From Gibbula magus (Eukaryota > Mollusca > Gastropoda > Trochida > Trochidae): a stretch of DNA of 64,000 nucleotides. Where the stretch lies: the NCBI GenBank assembly GCA_936450465.1, contig OW388293.1:49590040-49654039 (forward strand), written 5' to 3'. Position 1 is the stretch's first letter, and every line of letters begins with the position of its first letter. Below are positions 47,013-60,300 of this stretch, one piece after another. The notes below the pieces were generated by a model. That model saw only the letters and a list, made by a program, of their open reading frames with translations. It was not told the DNA's origin and did no database searches. The translations under genes and the position numbers were made by a program.

Positions 47013-47178
47013 GGCACTCGTGTTCCTAGAAGATGTCCTGTGGAAATTTGCCCACCCTTTTCACTTGGTTTTGCATTAAATTTTGAAAAATAAGATAATT
47101 TTGCTATTGAAAGGGGTCCCATACTTTCTGATTAGGCCAAAATGATCCTTTGCGTCATTCACTTGGATCAACACTTCT
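47013..47178. mobile_element. TIR MITE (GTGTTGTTCC family), copy 2, decayed
   Basis: TCGTGTTCCTAG, then TGTCCTGTGGAAATTTGCCC, ACCC and ATTTTGAAAAATAAGATA match the 63484 copy (TCCTGGGGACATTTACCCAC etc.). The right end is degraded to ATCAACACTT. Confidence 0.5.
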
Positions 47179-47214
47179 AATGGGCTATCTGTTCCTTGAC
47201 CCCCTCTCTCCTGG

Positions 47215-47385
47215 TCACGCTGTACAATATAGGAACCAATGCCCCCTGGTATACCCGTGGTCCAAAAATATGGATGACAAAAATGACCCCCCCCCCCCAA
47301 AGTTGGTCACGCTGTACAATATAGGAACCAATGCCCACTGGTATACCTGTGGTCCAAAAATATGGATGACAAAAATGACTCAAAT
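47215..47385. repeat. Direct duplication (~87-bp unit)
   Basis: GGTCACGCTGTACAATATAG, GAACCAATGCCC and GGTCCAAAAATATGGATGAC, AAAAATGAC occur twice in tandem (starts 47214 and 47306), separated by a C-run (47286-47298). Recent local duplication, non-coding. Confidence 0.75.
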
Positions 47386-48813
47386 TCTATATTAGCTCCC
47401 ACTCAAAATATGGATCAGTCAGCACCCTCTATGAATATTTTTACCTCAGCACCTTGGACGATTATTAGACCATTTATGGTAATCAATTGGCATTCAATTA
47501 TTTTTCTCCAGTGCTTGACACAGCTTTCGACCAAAATTGAGTGACAGAAACTAATTAAATTCTCACTCAAATGAATAATTAAAGTCCTCTGTGAACTTTA
47601 TTACATGTCTATTTCATTGTGAAAATGAATGATATATTATTCATCGAGATTGCTTCCTTGTTGGCGAGTTTCATCAGATTCCGTAATTAGAGCGTTGAGT
47701 TATTTCTGTTCATACAGTCTGATTTCCTGGCATTATCACATGAAGAATTCAACATGCAGCAAAGTCTACACTAAACATGATTTGACTGATATCTGACAAT
47801 GATGAGACTTATAAATGTAATACCGGGTATACATGTGTAACGTGTAATATACATACTGTGTGATTGAACACAATGCCAAGATATCAATAATTAAAAAATG
47901 AAAAAGTAATTATATTGATAAACCATTATAATTTCGCCAGTCTGAACCGTGAAGATTTTCCTGATACTTGACTTACTGTTATGTTGAAAATGAAAATTTT
48001 ATCAAGGTGTCAATAATAATTGTGAAAGAATAACCTCATTGACAAACTCTTACAATTAAGTCAGCTTGAAAATGTCCCAAATCTTAACCCAATTAACTCT
48101 TTTCAGGCTGAATCAGTGCCAAACTAGTCGGTTGAATTGCAGAAACTAACTCATTGAAACAATCCAGGTTTTACCATGAACCATGTTTTAGCATGATAAG
48201 ATTCCGTAAACAGCAAAATGGTTCTTTGTGCTTGCAACAGGACAGTGACGGCAAAATGTGGTCTAACATTTAGACTCTGAAATGAATATTTTGTAAAATT
48301 TCAAAATTTGGAAAAAAAAGAAGGAAAAAAAAGGAGCCTCTGAGCCTCATTTTCAGAACCTTAAACTGAACTCCGAGTCTTGTTGTAGACTTGCCTAGGC
48401 GCTTAAACAATTAAGGGGTCTGGATGACAAAATGGTTCTTTGTGCTCGCAACAGGGCGTTGGTAGCTAGTTTGCAAACAACTCTAGGTTTTCCCTGATTC
48501 TCTGAATCCTCTGATTGCCGCTAATGGCGTTAAATAATAACTCACTCACTCAGTGAATCGTCTGAGCGGCCTTGCCTTCAACAGGTATCTCCTTGGAATG
48601 TGTTGGCTTGGTGCACGTCCTGTCTGCTGATTGACCGCTGAAGGGTCATCTCCAACTCAAGATGTTAAGTCGTGGGTATTTACAGACTTTAATCAGTTTA
48701 CTGTCTACAGTATGAACATCCTACAAAGAAGAAATTGGATTCAAATCTCTGAATTCTAAGCGCTCACTTTTTCCCCTTATAGTTCTTTGTAGCTTTACCA
48801 TTACACTGATTTG

Positions 48814-48991
48814 CAGGGATTGGGAAAGGGTATGGGCCTGGGCCATTTTGCATATTAGATGAAAAAATGGCCTACATATTTTGAAATTTTACAATTAATT
48901 AATAGAAAGGGGAATGGCTCATTTTAAATTCTGAACATAACAAAAAGCCCTAAAAATGGCCCATTGTTAAAGGTGTCTTTCCCAATCCCTG
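48814..48991. mobile_element. 178-bp MITE with CAGGG ends
   Basis: Inverted ends CAGGGATTGGGAAAG and CTTTCCCAATCCCTG are exact for 15 bp, with further inverted similarity GGGCCATTTT / AAAATGGCCC. CAGGG starts suggest hAT-type mobilisation, but flanking duplication is not clear (GATTTG / AATTGG). Confidence 0.65.
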
Positions 48992-49084
48992 AATTGGTGA
49001 GATGTTGACTATCCGGGCACTGTACCATCATGAGAGAAAATAAAGATCTTTGACAAGTCATTGTAGCACCTTGACATTGAAAAA

Positions 49085-49446
49085 TTAGATTTGTAGGAAA
49101 CCATTTATTATAACCATCATTACTATACACCAGGGATGCAGATTCAAATTTTGCCAGTCAGACATTCATCTTTGACCAAAAAGACGAACACGGGAGTAGA
49201 CTTTTTAGATTTGTAGGAAACCATTTATTATAACCATCATTACTATACACCAGGGATGCAGATTCAAATTTTGCCAGTCAGACATTCATCTTTGACCAAA
49301 AAGACGAACACGGGAGTAGACTTTTTAGATTTGTAGGAAACCATTTATTATAACCATCATTACTATACACCAGGGATGCAGATTCAAATTTTTGCCAGTC
49401 AGACATTCATCTTTGACCAAAAAGACGAACCCGGAAGTAGACTTTT
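49085..49446. repeat. 120-bp triplication spanning a transposon boundary
   Basis: Three copies, practically identical, of TTAGATTTGTAGGAAACCAT through GAACACGGGAGTAGACTTTT (period 120; marker CAGGGATGCA at 49131, 49251, 49371). Each unit includes host flank, the CTATACAC target site and the first ~75 bp of the hAT-type element. Confidence 0.92.
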
Positions 49447-50714
49447 TTATGAATAAAGTATTACTATTTGTTGGTTCTTCATTCATTGCATACTATTAAA
49501 CATAACACGATAGCAATTAACTATAACTATTAATTTATCAATAACATGCATAAAATGGTTCATAATTTAAAATCAATGTTTACCAAATACGATTTACTGA
49601 CAGTGCTGGTTTGAGCAAGTTCACACAAGCGAGTTTAGAAGCGAATTTGCGTCAAGATAGACAAGAAATTTCAAATAATTTAATTGCACATAGTTCATCA
49701 AAAGTTCAAATCATGGACCAAATAATTTGTACCTTCTAAATAAGCATTTTAAATTCAAAGGAACTCGTTTTCAATAGCGATATAATTTATGTAAACTCAA
49801 CTCGGCAGAGCATGTGGTCCAACTATTTTCCATACGACTATTTCCCATTCAAGATGTATAGTTACTAATTTGAACTTATTCTAATAAGATTACTTTTACA
49901 TTTTATTTGGAGACATATTTCGCAATTGTAAATGAATAATTATAAAATAAGAAGAAATTATGTAAACGCAAGAGAAATTGGAGTTTTTAAATTAGCATAC
50001 CTCTTTATAATGTGTGTCATCATGTAAGTACGATCGAGTGTTCGTAGCATCATACAAACGGTGTTTGACGACATAACGTCTGATTATTCGTTTTTAAAAG
50101 GTTTATTTATTTTGAATTTGTATAATAGCTTTACCATACATCAATATTGATCTATCATATTTTGTTACAGTATGACTGAGATATTATTAAATTTATCGAG
50201 ATCGAACTATTCAAAGTAGCAAAATCTTAATCTATAACAAATTCCTGAATCACCGAACGATGAAGCCACACGTTCATGCAATGTTTATCTTTGACAAAAT
50301 TTGTTTAAAATGCGATGTTAATGAAATCATTTTCGTAAATAATGTTGTGAAATGGGTCACATCTTTCAGTCACTAAATGACACTGAGAATATCAATTAAA
50401 TCAAACGGTAAGTGTTATTTCTGCAGACAATTATAATTTACTGAAGATAATGATGATGATTGATGTCATGCCTCGTGCTGTGAAGAATAAATGTGACTTT
50501 TTGACTGGATCAACGTATTTCAGTTTCATAAACAATTATGACCGACACAAGTAGGGTCGTTTGCCTTTATTTAATGCTTGTGAGGCGTGTTTGTTTAGTT
50601 TTCATTTATATTCTGCAATCGGTCAACTGATGTCCGATAGGTCAATTTTCCATGCGGTCAAACTGGATTTACGATCGGACATGTCCGGCAAATAGACCGA
50701 TTTCTGCATCCCTG
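49371..50714. mobile_element. hAT-type non-autonomous element, 8-bp target duplication
   Basis: Terminal inverted repeats CAGGGATGCAGA / TCTGCATCCCTG with perfect 8-bp direct flanks CTATACAC (49363-49370 and 50715-50722), the hallmark of hAT transposons. 1344 bp from the third left-end copy (1584 from the first). The interior is AT-rich and has no transposase frame, so it depends on a partner. Confidence 0.82.
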
Positions 50715-50891
50715 CTATACACTCTACAAACCAAAATTTAGTGACAGGATTTCCTAACTGGACACTAATATTTTTTGTTATTTGAAACATTATTATAGGC
50801 AGCAATCAAAACTAATAAAAAAGATACCAGCTTTTCAATGCGTGTCACGCCTAGAAATTTGGTGATGCAAGTTTCCTGTCCAGCGTAATTT

Positions 50892-53276
50892 TTAGCTCAT
50901 CTGGCCTGAAAGGCCCGATGGGCTTATGGCATGGGATGTCGTCCGTCCGTCCGTCCGTCGTACCGTCCGTCCGTCTGTCCATCCGTCCGTCCGTAAACTT
51001 TTCGCTTTTTCGACTTCTTCTCCAGAACCAATGACTCCAGAGAGCTGAAATTTAATGTACAGACTCCTTGGCTGAAGGGGATACCAAATTGTAAATTTGG
51101 TGACCCTTTGACCCCAAATGTGGGTCACAGGGGTCATAACCTTAAAAGCTATTTTCATCTTCTTCTCCAGAACCAATGACTCCAGAGAGCTGAAATTTTA
51201 TGTACAGACTCCTTGGCTGAAAGGGATTCTAAATTGTAGATTTGGTGACCCTGTGACCCCAAGTGTGGCTCACAGGGGTCATTACCTAAAAAAAAATATT
51301 TTCATCTTCTTCTCCAGTCCCAATGAACGTAGAGAGCTGAAATTTTATGTACATACTCCTTGACTGAGGGGGATTCTAAATTGTAAATTTGGTGACAGTG
51401 AGACCCCAAATATTGGGTCACAGAGGCAATGACCTAAAATGCTATTTTCATCTTCATCTCCAGTCCCAATGGCTCTAGCGAGCTGAAATTTTATGTACAG
51501 ACTCCTTGGCCGTAAGGGATTCTAAATTGTAAATTTTGTGAGTCTGTGACCCCAAATATGGGTCACAGGGATCATAACCTAAAAGCCTATTTCAGTTTAC
51601 AGCATCTTTCTGAGATTATATGTGCACTTCAATCAGTAAAGTAGGTAAGGGAGGTAATTTTAAAGAAAACAGCTGAGTTAAAGGCATTTCATCTTTCTGA
51701 TGTGAGAGTTCTAACATGTGCTTTGAGAATATAATATGTCTGATGAAAAAGAGATATTGAGAATTAAAAACTTAGAATTGGTGGTCTAACAAAAATTATA
51801 AGTCATATTTTATCTTTGTCTCACATTTCACATATGAGTAATTATTTGTATTTTGCAAGTGAATTTGCTGATAAAGGTACACAAGTCTAAAAGTATTCTA
51901 AAGACTTAATACAGAATCTTTTATTAAATCTAATATAATGTTCTTTGTAATTTAATGGAGTTTTTTAATATCTCATGATATTGTGTAATTATTTGGAGAA
52001 TTAATTAATTAATTAATGAGAATTTCCAGTACGAGTCAATTTGGTATACCTTATTTATATCATATTTTATACTTTATAACTGATTTAGTTTTCTATTAAC
52101 TTTGCAGTTAATTTTATTCAATAGGAACAAGAAATGAGATAGATGTCTACATCATGGACATGTTTAATGTGAATCTATTTGAAATGAGAACTATTGAATA
52201 ATGAATACCCTTTGAAGGAATAACTTGAAGAGGAATTAAATTTTTTCATTTTACATGAGATATGTGAACTGAATATGACTAGTGATGACTGGTGATAACA
52301 TTGGACTATAAAAGAAGTAGCTATATGAGATTGTGACATCACACCTATTTTCATCATCTTCTCCAGTACAGAAAAATAATTAATTGTAGGAAAAACTGCA
52401 TCTAACATATAAATTTTACTGGCTGTGAGTCCAGTGTCTGCATGTTATGTAATTGCATTGTGTTGACCTCTTCCTGGCAGAAGGATGAAAACTGATAGTT
52501 ACACAGAGGTTTCAGGTTACTTCAAACTACTGTGCAGCACTGTGTTATCATAGACTGTGCGTGAGACTGCTTTAGTCTTCCACTGACTCTAAAAAAGAAT
52601 TTATTCATAGAATATCACCATTTTATCAAATATTGAAAGGGAGCCTATAAGAAATGGTGAAAAAGAATTTACTAAAAAAAAATTCACCAATTTATTAAGT
52701 ATTGAAATGGAGCCTATGAGAAATGGGATTTTCAAAAACTGAGGCTCCTATTCATTATGTAATAAATGTTGGTATTGCCATAATGCAATTAAGAATTAAA
52801 ACAATATAATGCAAAGGTGTATGATATTCATAACGAATGTTGATTTATGTGTAACCAATTTTGATAATAATTAGCAGGGGTCATGACCTAAAAAGGTTTT
52901 TTTCATTTTCTTCTACAGCCCCAGGCCATTATTGCAATAGCTTACAGTGGTGAATTGTATGCAAAGAATTGTACCCGGGGTATTCATTATTATATAATGT
53001 GTGTACGATCTTAGAAAATAGTATGATCTCTCCACCACATTATTATTTGTTTGATACCAGCAATTTATTTCCAAGGTTTGCGTTGCTCTTTCAACACATA
53101 TATATAGCAGATTGGCAAAGTTATGGTAACAAAATATTTTTAAACTGCTTTAATCGTTTCACTACCTAGATTCTTATTACTACATTCCATTATCTGACCA
53201 TTGCTATAAAGTCCACTCCATAACATACCCCACTTATTATCTCCTGATGAGCTACAGAGGCCATGGCTCTATTTTT
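50892..53276 (+). mobile_element. Mosaic element, family B, second copy (plus)
   Basis: Left end AGCTCATCTGG with hairpin GGCCTGAAAGGCC (50903-50915) and TGGGCTTATGGCATGG. A long (GTCC/GTCT)n tract (50939-50993) and four ~145-bp units (TTCTTCTCCAG at about 51015, 51163, 51307; then decayed) follow. The right end is CCTGATGAGCT (53243-53253) and hairpin AGAGGCCATGGCTCT (53256-53270) with ATTTTT. Between 51610 and 53240 only decayed unit pieces appear (about 52345 and 52875), so other DNA has filled the middle. Units have TGACCCCAA..TGGGTCACAG inverted pairs. Confidence 0.6.
52590..52745. repeat. ~80-bp tandem duplication
   Basis: AAAAAGAATTTA..TCACCA..TTTAT..A..TATTGAAA.GGAGCCTATAAG is present twice in tandem with several changes. 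Non-coding. Confidence 0.55.
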
Positions 53277-53973
53277 GTAGGATCCTACACTTTAGTGTGA
53301 GACGTGTCGGCTCTGAAAATCTTTCGCTTATCCTCTTTTGTTGATATATTGATTTTGCTATGCTGAAACTGATTTCTCCTCGTCCTTCTTACAAGACTGA
53401 AAGCTGCATGTTGCTTTGTACAAGGAAATGTTGATATCAAGAGATGAGGAATTTGGTGCTGATTTAGGGAAAGTGCATGTTATTTATCAATAAATATATT
53501 CAAACAGTTATTTCAGTCAAGGTTGTCTTCTAAGGGTCTGAGGTATACAGATCTTTTGTCATTTTGACTTGTATTGATAACTTACAATAGTAAAACATAC
53601 TAAACTTGAAGAAAATGAAATAGGAAAATGGAGGATGGAATGACATTGAAAGATAAATGTAACATCCTTGAGATAAGATTTGCAGATATTGATTTCGTGT
53701 TATGAGTGCAGATTCTCGGACAAAACCTATGCATATTGCATCTCACCTCTGAAGATTGCTGAATAAATCTTCCGTCGATGCTGGATGATTACGATGTATT
53801 GCTTAGTTGTCCTGCTGCGTAATCATGTGTAACAACAGGCACTTGTAGTAATTATTTCCTCCCATCTTCTAGCCTAGAGATGATTTTTATACATGATCAA
53901 CTTCTTTATTTTAAATAACTAACAACTCTTCTCTACAATACCAACTTCTAACCCCTCTTCTAAGCCCAAGGGA

Positions 53974-53991
53974 GGGGGGGGGGGGGGGGGG
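53974..53991. repeat. Poly-G run at SINE 5' end
   Basis: About 18 G in a row immediately before the A-box of the SINE. Other G-rich leaders precede the SINE copies at 60825 and 61918. Confidence 0.85.
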
Positions 53992-54480
53992 AGATAGCGC
54001 AGTGGCTTCGGATCAAGGGATTCAGCAACTTTGTCTCTTGTCTGCTGTGGTGAACTGTTCTACATGCAGTAAGGTTTGGGTGCAATACTACACTGAATTT
54101 CAGCGTAGTACCACAGGGTTCGAAATTGGCACTAGTCTGGTAGCCCATGGCTAGTGAAAAAGAAGCTGGGCTAGTAGAGTGTAAAAACTGGTAGTCCGAA
54201 GGACTAGTTAAAATTTGAGGCGAAATGATCATGGAGATGCATTTGGCTAGCTGGAATAAGTCTGGACTAGTACTTTTAGAAATGCACTAGTGGTTACTGC
54301 ATTGAAATGGTTAATTTCGACCCCTGTACCACCCGTGGTTCGCTAGTTCCAGCTGATGCTCGCAGGTTTCACCGCAATGCATAGTCATATGGCGTTGCGG
54401 GCTTTCTCTCTGCAATAACTCTAGAAGCCATGGTATAAGTGAAATACTCTTGAAAGTGATGTCAAACCTCAACTCAACTC
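53989..54480 (+). mobile_element. tRNA-derived SINE, copy 3, interrupted
   Basis: GATAGCGCAGTGG (A-box like) starts the copy; the B-box region is deleted. The body continues through AACTTTGTCTCTTGTCTGC and GAATTTCAGCGTAGTACCA, is interrupted at 54114-54326, and resumes at TACCACCCGTGGTTCGCTAG to ATACTCTTGAAAG and a (CTCAA)n end. Confidence 0.8.
54114..54326. mobile_element. 213-bp MITE nested in the SINE
   Basis: Ends CAGGGTTCGAAATT and AATTTCGACCCCTG are inverted repeats (13 of 14). TACCA is duplicated on both sides (54109-54113, 54327-54331), and removing the insert restores the SINE sequence seen in the other copies. The interior has several CTAGT motifs and no frame. Confidence 0.82.
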
Positions 54481-55020
54481 AACTCAACCTAACTCAACTC
54501 AGCCTTGGACTGACAGAGGAGTGTTACATTTCTAGCTCTGCTTATATTAAATTTTTCAGAAAGTTATTCTGACTATAAGTCGACCAATGGTTGCAGTCAT
54601 TCAGTTGAGACAAAGGTTAAGCTGTTGATATAATAGCATATACATTGATTTGACTCTGATGAACCATTGTTCAGATTGCATTTAACTTTCCCTACAGTTT
54701 CCACTACAGTTTGTCTGTACAGTCAGAGCATCTGAACTGGGTTCAAAGATTCACACTCTGTGGGTCATTGTGTCTTGAACATGGACAAATTGTACGGGTT
54801 GCTAGGTAACTGAAAAAATCGACTTTATTGATGTTAGCTAAGATTCCAAACAGGAAATGTCTGCTTGAACTGTTTGTTGGGTGACAGTTTGGATTTGTAT
54901 ATTGGTTTCTTCCTTCATATAGTTATGATTGATATAAATCAACGAGCATATTGAACAGAAGAGAATTATATTTAGTTTGAGGGCATCATGGCCTCCTGAA
55001 CACATTCATCTGTCGTGAAG

Positions 55021-55170
55021 ATCGCCGCTAATGGGTGTGATACTGCCAAAGTGGCATTCAACACTCACTCACTCACTCACTCACTCACTCACTCACTCAC
55101 TCACTCACTCACTCACTCACTCACTCACTCACTCACTCACTCACTCACTCACTCACTCACTCACTCACTC
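55021..55170 (+). repeat. Expanded (ACTC)27 microsatellite from a SINE tail
   Basis: The SINE tail CGCCGCTAATGGGTGTGATA..TGCCAAAGTGGCATTCAAC runs into 108 bp of perfect ACTC (55063-55170). The reading frame THSLTHSL.. is an artefact of the repeat. Confidence 0.92.
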
Positions 55171-56169
55171 GTTCGTGAAGTATACGGTTAAAACTTTGCC
55201 TACTGAGTTCTTAGGGCCAAAACATTCCTTGATTGCAAAGTCAAAGAACACAGATCTCGATAACACTTAAGCTTGAGAAATAATTTGTGTCAGACATTCG
55301 TGAGTGGCCAATTGACAGGAATCACAACTCATCAACACAGGGAACAATCTTGCTTTGGCGACTTGCTATAAAAGGTTATGAAACAATATTTCGAGACAAA
55401 CAGGTAAAAAGTAACAGAAATTAAAAGAAACCTTTTCTCTGTAAAAACTCTGCTTTATGCACAGTAGGATGAACCTGAAGTTCTGGGTCCAAGAAATATA
55501 AAAAAGATTAATATGAAGAAAACAACTCAAAATTATATTTGCAGTGTTGGGCCAGACTTGATTTATAACATAAATATATTTTTCTAGAATATGATTTCTC
55601 TTTTCCCCTGAAACAAGCTATGATCATAGCTATCATGACTGTATGATACATGTCCAACAAATCACATTGCTAATGAAGTTGTTTGAAATATTATTAAAAG
55701 TACATTATTCAAGATAACAGATAATTCCACATGATGAAGGAGTAGACATATACAGTATAAATCCGAAATGTGTATCTTGGTAATAAAGAAGTTTATGACC
55801 AGAAAATCTTGTTTTCAGCATGTTCAGTTATTTCAATATTTATTCTAGAAAAGAGCTGCTAAATATATGTTTGTGTGAGTTAGTGTGAGATTGGTGATGA
55901 GAAGCTCTCGGTGAACGCTGACCACATGGCTATGCTGCATGTGATGTCTTATCATGCAAGTATGTGGTGCAAGCTGCTCCGCATGGTCATTGATAAAGCA
56001 CACACAGACTCCTAGCTAGACTGTACTACCGGGGCCTTAATGATGATAATGCATGAAGTAAGGCCTGTCTGGCAACCTTACCTCGTAGCTTTTGCTCTTA
56101 GTTGGTCATTTTGTGAGGTTTTTCTTTAATTCTACCTTTTCAATTGAGAAATTATACTAACCAGAGACC

Positions 56170-57312
56170 AAGAATTCACTGATGGTAGTGACCAGAGACA
56201 AAGTATCTACAGAGAGTAGTAACATGAGGCCAAGAATCAACTGATAGTATAGACCAAAGACCAGAGGCCAAGAATCCACACAGTAGTGACCAAGAGACAA
56301 AGTATCTACAGAGAGAGGTGATCAGAGACCAAGAATCCATTGATAGTATAGACTGAAGACCAGAGACCAAGAATCATTAGAAAGTAGTGACCAAAGATGA
56401 AGAATCTGCAGATAGTAATGTCCAGAAATGAAGAATCCATAGAGAGTTGTGACCAGAGACCAAGAATCCATAGAGTAGTGATCAGAGACCAAGAATCAAT
56501 AGAGAGTAGTGACCAGAGACCAAGAATCAATAGAGAGTAGTGATCAGAGACCAAGAATCAATAGAGAGTAGTGACCAGAGACCAAGAATCAATAGAGAGT
56601 AGTGACCAGAGACCAAGAATCCATAGAGTAGTGATCAGAGACCAAGAATCAATAGAGAGTAGTGACCAGAGACCAAGAATCCATAGAGTAGTGATCAGAG
56701 ACCAAGAATCAATAGAGAGTAGTGACCAGAGACCAAGAATCCATAGAGTAGTGATCAGAGACCAAGAATCAATAGAGAGTAGTGACCAGAGACCAAGAAT
56801 CCATAGAGTAGTGATCAGAGACCAAGAATCCATAGAGTAGTGATCAGAGACCAAGAATCAATAGAGAGTAGTGATCAGAGACCAAGAATCAATAGAGAGT
56901 AGTGACCAGAGACCAAGAATCAATAGAGAGTAGTGATCAGAGACCAAGAATCAATAGAGAGTAGTGACCAGAGACCAAGAATCCATAGAGTAGTGATCAG
57001 AGACCAAGAATCAATAGAGAGTAGTGACCAGAGACCAAGAATCCATAGAGTAGTGATCAGAGACCAAGAATCCATAGAGTAGTGATCAGAGACCAAGAAT
57101 CCATAGAGTAGTGATCAGAGACCAAGAATCAATAGAGAGTAGTGATCAGAGACCAAGAATCAATAGAGAGTAGTGACCAGAGACCAAGAATCAATAGAGA
57201 GTAGTGATCAGAGACCAAGAATCCATAGAGTAGTGACCAGAGACCAAGAATCAATAGAGAGTAGTGACCAGAGACCAAGAATCAATAGAGAGTAGTGAGC
57301 AGTGACCAAGAA
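56170..57312. repeat. 31/29-bp minisatellite
   Basis: About 38 copies of AGTGA(C/T)CAGAGACCAAGAAT followed by CAATAGAGAGT (31 bp) or CCATAGAGT (29 bp). The two lengths often alternate, giving a 60-bp higher-order unit, which is why open frames of up to 98 codons appear on both strands. The left third (56170-56460) is more diverged. Confidence 0.93.
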
Positions 57313-60300
57313 TCCAGGAATCCTGACTGACAGCAATGACCACAAACCAAGAAACGAAAAGCAAGTCTAGCCGGTCACCTGACCGTTGCGTCGAGTGTGG
57401 TGTCGAGAGAAGACGGGAGATCGTAGCTTCATTGATCCATTCACTTCTCTCTGTGTCTGATCCCAGTCCTGCTTGTACAGATCGATTTGTGTTCCGCCGC
57501 TCAGTGAGACGCCACAATTTATTAGTGGTAGTTACAGCCACCGATTGGCATTATTTTGCTCTAACTTCCCCTTTGAACAGCAGTTGACGCTTCATTGTCA
57601 GGTCACCGAAACCTGGACAAATGTAGGAGCAGCAGGAGTTATGTTTCTAATAACTAACACGATGGACAGTTGTGATTTTGCCTAGCAGTAAATAACGTTG
57701 CGTCCATCTTCAATTGGTTCTCAATCAATACAAGCCAAGCTAGGAATGAATAATGAAACACTGAGGCATTTCAGTGAGAAAAACGCAAGTGGAGTAGAGG
57801 TCACGTAGAGAACTTATAATAGCATTTCTTGGCTACATGGGTTTGAATAGCTTCAAGGCTCTAGTATCAATAACTGATGGGGAAACGGAAAGATTTAACA
57901 AGTTGATTTTTTCAAAATGAATAGATTCATCCTAGGGGTTCTTCTGTGTGTACCGTATTTCCTCTTATAGGCACACTGCAGCTCTCTCATAATGCCTCCT
58001 AATAGCGCTGGGGTTCAAGTAACTAAAGCAAAAAATGGAGTCAGAAAATTAGAATAAGTGCTAGGTCCCTCGTCATCGCTAACTGTAACATGTTTTAAGA
58101 AAACATTGAAAAAAAGAATAAAAAATAGAAATTTATTTGAAACAATATGCCAAGTTTCCGATACTGGCCTCCAGTGATAATTATTTTTTTTATTGATCAA
58201 TGCCTTGGCTCTTATTGAAGAACTATAGTTCACTGATGGCATTTGTTTATTGTGTGAGCATGAATAATGATAAATAGCCTTCTATTTGTAAAATCTAGAT
58301 CCATACATTTATCACTAGCTTTTTCTATTTGCGAAAAAATAGTAACACATCAGGAGATCCTTTAAAAGTAAACAGGCTAAAGTCGCCTAAGCTGACGAAT
58401 GATTATTTTATTTGAAAACTTTAAAATATGAAACTCAGAACTTGCAACACACAAATGTAGCTTTGCCTTTATATTTTAGTGTTGAGAAAATATTTCAAAT
58501 GGAAAAATAGGAAAATAGAACAAATGGGGATGTTCTTTTATAAACAAGTCTTAATTGCTAGTAGCTAATGGGTGAAACTGTAGACAATGAAACATTAAAT
58601 TATCAGAGAATCTTATACATACTTCCATGTTTGTTGATTGATGCATTACAATTCAGTGAGCAGAAGTGATATTGTGGATTTCTTTAAATTAAAATAAAAA
58701 CAATATGCTGTCGAAACCTCTTGCTAATGTTTTTGTTTTCAATATTCCTTCTTTCTCGTCTGTGAAAGTAACACCAGGAGTAGTTGATAATTCTTTATTT
58801 TAGAATTTTATGTGATCACTGGTATTTGGTGGCAGTTCAGATCTTGGCTCAAGGATCAATCGTTACCAAATGTTGACTCATATAATTTGCCCCTTGTAGG
58901 TAATAACAATCAGTATTGATCAGACTTTGGATGTTACGTATAGATATTGATGACAGTGAGGTAGATAAGCTCATGGTTGATACCATTACCCAGTAACTGC
59001 TTGGTTATTACACGCTTCTCTGAGCAATATTGATCTACTATTCATAGCACTAACCCAGGCTATCAGCGAATAGAACAAATAGTAAATAGCTCATAGGGTA
59101 TTGAACATGGGTAATTTTGTACAGAATAGAAATTGTCAAATATTATTTCATATATAAATAGGTGTATGAAACAATCGGCACCCATGAGCAATTATGATCA
59201 AAATGAATATTTTGTTTTGCAGAACTGATCAATTTATCCAGAACCGACATGTCATAGGCGGATAATTTCTCGATTCTATTTTATCGATTAATCATCTGAA
59301 TTGACGATCAGCATTTGTCATTTCATGAGTTTTCATTATATTGAAGTTATGATAACCACATCTGTGGTATTATCACTGAAATTGTTAATATGAGATATTC
59401 TCTGCCTTGTTGTGCAGTACACAAAGTTCATGACCGGAGAGATGAAGTCCCTACCAAGGCTATAAGCAGATTATTGTTGTACACTACAGAGATGGAAATC
59501 CTCTCAATCTCAGCAGCTCTCTCTTGTTGTGCAGTGATGCCTGTAAGAACTTGGAAAAACATTTTTGAGAAACTACAAATTCATTACTGGCATATCTTGA
59601 TATCGGAATCAAATATTAACCCTAAACTGAATGACTGCATATGATAAAAATTGTTGGCTTAATATATGTAATGATTCACTTTTGTCTACTGATACGAAAC
59701 ATTTGTAAATATCACAGCTAGAGTTTTAGCTTATATGTTTATATATCTGTTGGTGTTTTGCATTTGTTCAATTGAAATGATGGCAGCTATTAAAAATGAG
59801 ATTACCAATCAATTAAAAAATGTAATTACATTGTTGCTATTTGAAATATTTAACACACAATACATGCAATGCATGCAAGCCTGTTTCGTTTCCACATTTA
59901 TAAACCTGCACATAAGATCACAATATAGTCTGTGATACAAACAGATATATAAAGGAATTGCTTCGTGACAAATTATTTTAGAAAATAATATCATAGAAAC
60001 CTATTTATGAGAATTTTACTGCCTTAAGAAGTTTCTCAAGTGAAAGAATAAAAATTTTGAAGTTTTCATCACAGAATTTGATTGCAAGATTTCCAAAAGT
60101 ATTTTGATTTTTAAAATGTTATTTCACAATGTAGTGTGTAAGTTTCAGACATTTCCCGGTCTGCAGGGGATTATTTGACTATCTGATCTCATACTGTGTT
60201 GTTAACAACACGAGTGCCTGAATAAAGTATTTCAGGAGGGAGAGCGAAGGATATACCAATTCAGGCACGACTGTTGTAAATAAAATATGACATAGACACA

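Noticed and set aside
55031..55270. 79-codon frame with (THSL)n
   Set aside because: Translation of the (ACTC)27 microsatellite.
56558..56854. 98- and 89-codon repetitive frames on both strands
   Set aside because: Produced by a 60-bp (31+29) minisatellite unit; both strands equally open.
57336..57587. 83-codon frame with relatively high GC
   Set aside because: No recognisable domain, no convincing splice sites, and an overlapping frame on the other strand is equally open.
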